From the NCBI GenBank assembly GCA_900547745.1, contig URHT01000023.1:1-30766 (forward strand): a stretch of DNA of 30,766 nucleotides. Direction: 5' to 3'. Each line of letters begins with the position of its first letter. Position 1 is the first letter of the stretch. Both the position numbers and the translations under genes were made by a program. Below are positions 28,643 to 30,766 of this stretch, one piece after another. The notes beneath the pieces were generated by a model, which ran no database searches, was not told the origin of the DNA, and saw nothing but the letters and a program-made list of their open reading frames with translations. This DNA comes from an uncultured Eubacteriales bacterium (GTDB lineage Bacteria > Bacillota > Clostridia > Oscillospirales > Oscillospiraceae).

Positions 28643-29617
28643 ATGGCCGTTTTCCGTGTGGAACGAAACCGCGGCTATACCGTAATGAGCAACCACCATC
28701 TACGCAACAGGGGCTTGACCTTGAAAGCAAAGGGGCTGCTTTCGCAAATGCTGTCCCTGCCGGACAACTGGGACTATACCCTTGCGGGGCTGTCCCGCAT
28801 CAACCGGGAGAAAATCGACGCGATACGCGAAGCGGTACGGGAGCTTGAAAAAGCCGGGTATATCGTCCGCAGCCGCGAACGCGACAAGAAAGGACGCTTG
28901 CGGGGCGCAGACTATATCATTTACGAGCAGCCGCAGCCACCTGTATTGGATTTACCTACATTGGAAAATCCAACATTGGATAATCCAACGTTGGAAAAAC
29001 CTATGTTGGAAAACCCTACGTTGGAAAATCCAACGCAATTAAATAAAGATATATCAAGAACTGATTTTTCAAAAAAAGAGAAATCAAATACGGATATATC
29101 AAATACCCATTCCATTCCTATCCTTTCCCCTTACCCCTCACCTTTCACAGAGGACGCGGCAGAGCTGGAACGGAAAGGAACGGAAGCGAAAACGCAGAGC
29201 GCAATAGAGATTTACAGGGACATCATCAAGGACAATATCGAGTATGACATTCTCATACAGGACCCGCACATGGATAGAGACCGACTGGACGAAATCGTTG
29301 ACCTCATACTGGAAACGGTATGCACAGCGAGAAAGACGCTCCGCATCGCCGGGGACGACTATCCGGCAGAGCTTGTCAAAAGCAAGTTTATGAAGCTGAC
29401 GAGCAGCCATATTGAATTTGTCCTTGACTGTATGCGGGAGAACACCACGAAGATCCGCAATATCAAGCAGTATCTACGGGCGGTGCTGTTCAACGCCCCG
29501 TCCACCATCGACAGCTACTATACCGCCCTTGTCGCCCACGACATGGCAAGCGGCGCATGGGCGAAGCCGAAAGGCGGCATACCCGATTACACCTGCAACG
29601 AGGGCGAAAGCCTGTAA
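28643..29617 (+). CDS. RepA-like replication initiator protein (winged-helix N-terminus, DUF6017-type C-terminus)
   Basis: A 324-residue protein common at the head of Firmicutes conjugative elements, often annotated as replication initiator protein A or helix-turn-helix domain-containing. The N-terminal 95 residues form a winged helix ('LRNRGLTLKAKGLLSQMLSL', 'LAGLSRINREKIDAIREAVR', 'LEKAGYI'). Residues about 102-131 are a run of 'PTLEN' pentapeptides coded by 15-bp repeats. The C-terminal part ('VDLILETVCTARKTLRIAGD', 'LVKSKFMKLTSSHIEFVLDC') resembles DUF6017. ATG 28643 follows AAAGGAGTG. Role in element replication is inferred from the family. Confidence 0.87.
   Translation: MAVFRVERNRGYTVMSNHHLRNRGLTLKAKGLLSQMLSLPDNWDYTLAGLSRINREKIDAIREAVRELEKAGYIVRSRERDKKGRLRGADYIIYEQPQPPVLDLPTLENPTLDNPTLEKPMLENPTLENPTQLNKDISRTDFSKKEKSNTDISNTHSIPILSPYPSPFTEDAAELERKGTEAKTQSAIEIYRDIIKDNIEYDILIQDPHMDRDRLDEIVDLILETVCTARKTLRIAGDDYPAELVKSKFMKLTSSHIEFVLDCMRENTTKIRNIKQYLRAVLFNAPSTIDSYYTALVAHDMASGAWAKPKGGIPDYTCNEGESL
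28946..29035 (+). repeat. Six 15-bp tandem repeats within the repA-like gene
   Basis: Six in-frame units of the form TTGGAAAATCCAACG, encoding Leu-Glu/Asp-Asn-Pro-Thr type pentapeptides. Most junctions contain CCAACGTTGG or a close variant, so the DNA itself is a ladder of short palindromes at 15-bp spacing, like plasmid iterons. Confidence 0.8.
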
Positions 29618-29637
29618 AACCAAAGGAGGACAAGACT

Positions 29638-29850
29638 ATGAAGCAGGGCGCATTGTTTTTTGACGAAACCGCTGACCGCTACGACATCCGCTTTGACCTT
29701 GCCGATTACTACGGCGGGCTGCATTGCAGCGAGTGCTTGGAGGTATTCACAGGCGGCAAGTGGAAGCCGACCCGCATGGAGTACGGCGACAACTGGTATC
29801 TTGCGGGTGTCCGCGCCGAGGACTTGAACGGCTTACTGGTGCGGATTTAA
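29638..29850 (+). CDS. DUF5348 family protein
   Basis: A 70-residue protein: 'MKQGALFFDETADRYDIRFD', 'YYGGLHCSECLEVF', 'WKPTRMEYGDNWYLAGV'. It fits the DUF5348 group of small proteins encoded beside replication and transfer genes of conjugative elements; function is not known. ATG 29638 has AAAGGAGG eight bases upstream, and the repA-like gene stops 20 bp before. The longer open frame upstream is not used. Gap to pcfB is 82 bp with no further gene. Confidence 0.82.
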   Translation: MKQGALFFDETADRYDIRFDLADYYGGLHCSECLEVFTGGKWKPTRMEYGDNWYLAGVRAEDLNGLLVRI

Positions 29851-29932
29851 GCGGGGCGGCGCAGGCAGCGGACGCCCATTTCTTGCGCCCAAAAGCGGCG
29901 CAGCATATAACACCGCGAAAGGAGGACGGTAA

Positions 29933-30418
29933 ATGCAAGATGAAATCAACGAAAAAGTCATTGCCTTGTCCATAAGGACGACCAAGCTCACCGCCGAAAT
30001 GCTGCAAAAATCCATTCGCTTCATGCTTTCACAAATCAAAAAGCAGTTGGATAAGCCGGTGCAGCACCACGGCAAGCAGACCCTAAAACAGCTTATGAAG
30101 CAGAACGCAGGCGTAAGCAGCATCGAAATCACTGACAGCAATATCAAAGCCTTTGAGAGTACCGCAAAGAAATACGGCGTTGACTTTGCGCTGAAAAAGG
30201 ACGCGACGGAAAGCCCGCCCCGCTACCTTGTGTTTTTCAAGGGGCGCGACGCGGACGTTTTGACCGCAGCCTTTCAGGAGTTTTCCGCAAAGAAGCTGAC
30301 ACAGGAACAAAAGCCCTCGATCCGCAAGGCGTTAGCCGCCTTTAAGGACAAGGCGAAGCAGCTCAACGCTGACCGCCAAAAGGTGAAAAAACAGACAAGA
30401 GGGGGCATTGAGCGATGA
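29933..30418 (+). CDS. PcfB family conjugation protein (DUF3801)
   Basis: A 161-residue cytoplasmic protein of the PcfB family, which in the pheromone plasmid pCF10 works with the VirD4-like coupling protein PcfC and relaxase in DNA transfer. Family signs: 'NEKVIALSIRTTKLTAEMLQ', 'GKQTLKQLMKQNAGVSSIEI', 'FESTAKKYGVDFALKKD', 'YLVFFKGRDADVLTAAFQEF'. The C-terminus is Lys/Arg-rich. AAAGGAGG lies upstream, and the stop overlaps the start of the virD4-type gene (ATGA), which supports a joint role. Confidence 0.9.
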   Translation: MQDEINEKVIALSIRTTKLTAEMLQKSIRFMLSQIKKQLDKPVQHHGKQTLKQLMKQNAGVSSIEITDSNIKAFESTAKKYGVDFALKKDATESPPRYLVFFKGRDADVLTAAFQEFSAKKLTQEQKPSIRKALAAFKDKAKQLNADRQKVKKQTRGGIER

Positions 30419-30723
30419 AAAGCATAAATCTGAAAAAGCTGATACTTCCCAATCTGCCTTATCTGCTCTTTGTCTTTCTCTTTGATAAAGTGGGACAGGC
30501 GGCGCGGCTTGCGCCGGGGGCTGACCTCTCCGGCAAGCTGCTTACCATTGGTGACGGCTTTGCCGCCGCCTTTTCCTCATTCGCGCCGAGCCTGCACCCC
30601 GCAGATTTACTTGTGGGCGTTTTGGGCGCGGCACTGATCCGGCTTGTTGTCTACGTCAAAGGCAAAAATGCGAAGAAATATCGCCGTGGCGTGGAGTACG
30701 GCAGCGCGAGATGGAGTGCATAA
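30415..30723 (+). CDS. VirD4/TraG-type conjugal coupling protein, N-terminal fragment (interrupted)
   Basis: First 102 codons of a type IV coupling protein, a membrane ATPase that brings the DNA-relaxase complex to the conjugation channel. Two membrane helices ('LILPNLPYLLFVFLFDKVGQ' and 'ADLLVGVLGAALIRLVVYV') are followed by 'KKYRRGVEYGSARW', which in intact homologues leads towards the Walker A domain. Here the frame reads only Ser-Ala-stop after that Trp, and none of the three frames resumes the family sequence, so the gene is cut by inserted DNA. Complete proteins are about 600 aa. Translationally coupled to pcfB. The rest may lie beyond the window. Confidence 0.85.
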   Translation: MKSINLKKLILPNLPYLLFVFLFDKVGQAARLAPGADLSGKLLTIGDGFAAAFSSFAPSLHPADLLVGVLGAALIRLVVYVKGKNAKKYRRGVEYGSARWSA

Positions 30724-30766
30724 TTTTAAGTGTAAATGACACATACATGGACGCACAGGAGGTTAT
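30713..30766 (+). mobile_element. Possible left end of an insertion sequence in virD4 (IS256-like?)
   Basis: After the last virD4 codon the sequence turns AT-rich (GAGTGCATAATTTTAAGTGT and onward), ending in CAGGAGG, a ribosome site for a gene that would begin at or past the window end. The AATTTTAAGTGTAAATGAC block resembles terminal repeats of mutator-type (IS256) elements as I remember them, but only one end is visible, so the family is a guess. Confidence 0.4.

Larger units (their letters stand above)
28368..30766 (+). mobile_element. Left part of a Tn1549-like integrative conjugative element (continues past window)
   Basis: Homology to CotJC stops near 28368 and the sequence becomes distinctly more AT-rich. 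The genes that follow, RepA-like protein, DUF5348 protein, PcfB and VirD4/TraG, occur in this order at one end of many Firmicutes conjugative elements. The exact boundary cannot be fixed because the other end is outside the window; no integrase or relaxase is present here. Between 28382 and 28642 there are a terminator and a 14-bp inverted repeat but no gene. Confidence 0.8.

Noticed and set aside
28946..29035. CRISPR-like array
   Set aside because: Units are 15 bp, contiguous, without spacers, and in frame with a protein.
30705..30766. Group II intron as the cause of the virD4 break
   Set aside because: The inserted sequence begins near GTGCAT rather than the GTGCG/GTGYG start of bacterial group II introns, so an IS end seems more likely, but too little sequence is visible to exclude it.

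Overview
The window comes from a GC-rich, endospore-forming Clostridia chromosome, most likely an Oscillospiraceae relative (Oscillibacter / Dysosmobacter / Flavonifractor type). The placement is inferred from gene content: complete spoIIIA operon, spoIIGA-sigE, cotJ genes, four-subunit 2-oxoacid:ferredoxin oxidoreductase, high GC, strong GGAGG ribosome sites and frequent GTG/TTG starts. No rRNA, tRNA or CRISPR array was seen.

Layout. 1-3220 (+): end of an oligopeptide/dipeptide ABC transporter operon (permease, two ATPases) and a small membrane protein, closed by a terminator. 3312-8086 (+): spoIIIAA-AH behind a near-consensus sigma-E promoter. 8090-11369 (+): a housekeeping operon (Asp23-family protein, nusB, xseA, xseB, ispA) with its own sigma-A promoter. 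11413-12048 (-) nth and 12134-13980 (+) rarA plus small proteins diverge from two overlapping promoters. 14121-15690 (+): spoIIGA and sigE, the protease/pro-sigma pair that supplies the sigma-E needed by spoIIIA. 15737-16468 (-): an XRE regulator with a palindrome filling its own promoter spacer. 16701-21306 (-): a six-gene unit (aminotransferase, P-loop protein, ferredoxin, alpha, beta and gamma subunits of a 2-oxoacid:ferredoxin oxidoreductase) that looks like an amino-acid to acyl-CoA oxidation module. 21685-21810 (+): a 41-residue protein. 21881-22657 (-): a lipoprotein. 22750-27227 (-): a complete carbohydrate/glycerol-phosphate type ABC importer. 27456-28381 (+): a cotJA-cotJB fusion and a truncated cotJC.

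From about 28368 to the end base composition and gene content change: a conjugative element of the Tn1549-like Firmicutes type (RepA-like replication protein, DUF5348 protein, PcfB, VirD4/TraG coupling protein) begins inside cotJC. Its virD4 gene is itself broken after about 100 codons by what looks like the left end of an insertion sequence, so the window ends in nested insertions.

I do not see a wholly new defence or biosynthetic system. The observations most worth checking are the fused CotJA-CotJB with CotJC cut by the conjugative element, the palindrome in the XRE promoter, the face-to-face nth/rarA promoters, the operon joining an aminotransferase and an uncharacterised P-loop protein to the ferredoxin oxidoreductase, the solute-binding protein with both a lipobox and a C-terminal membrane helix, and the 15-bp coding repeats in the RepA-like gene.
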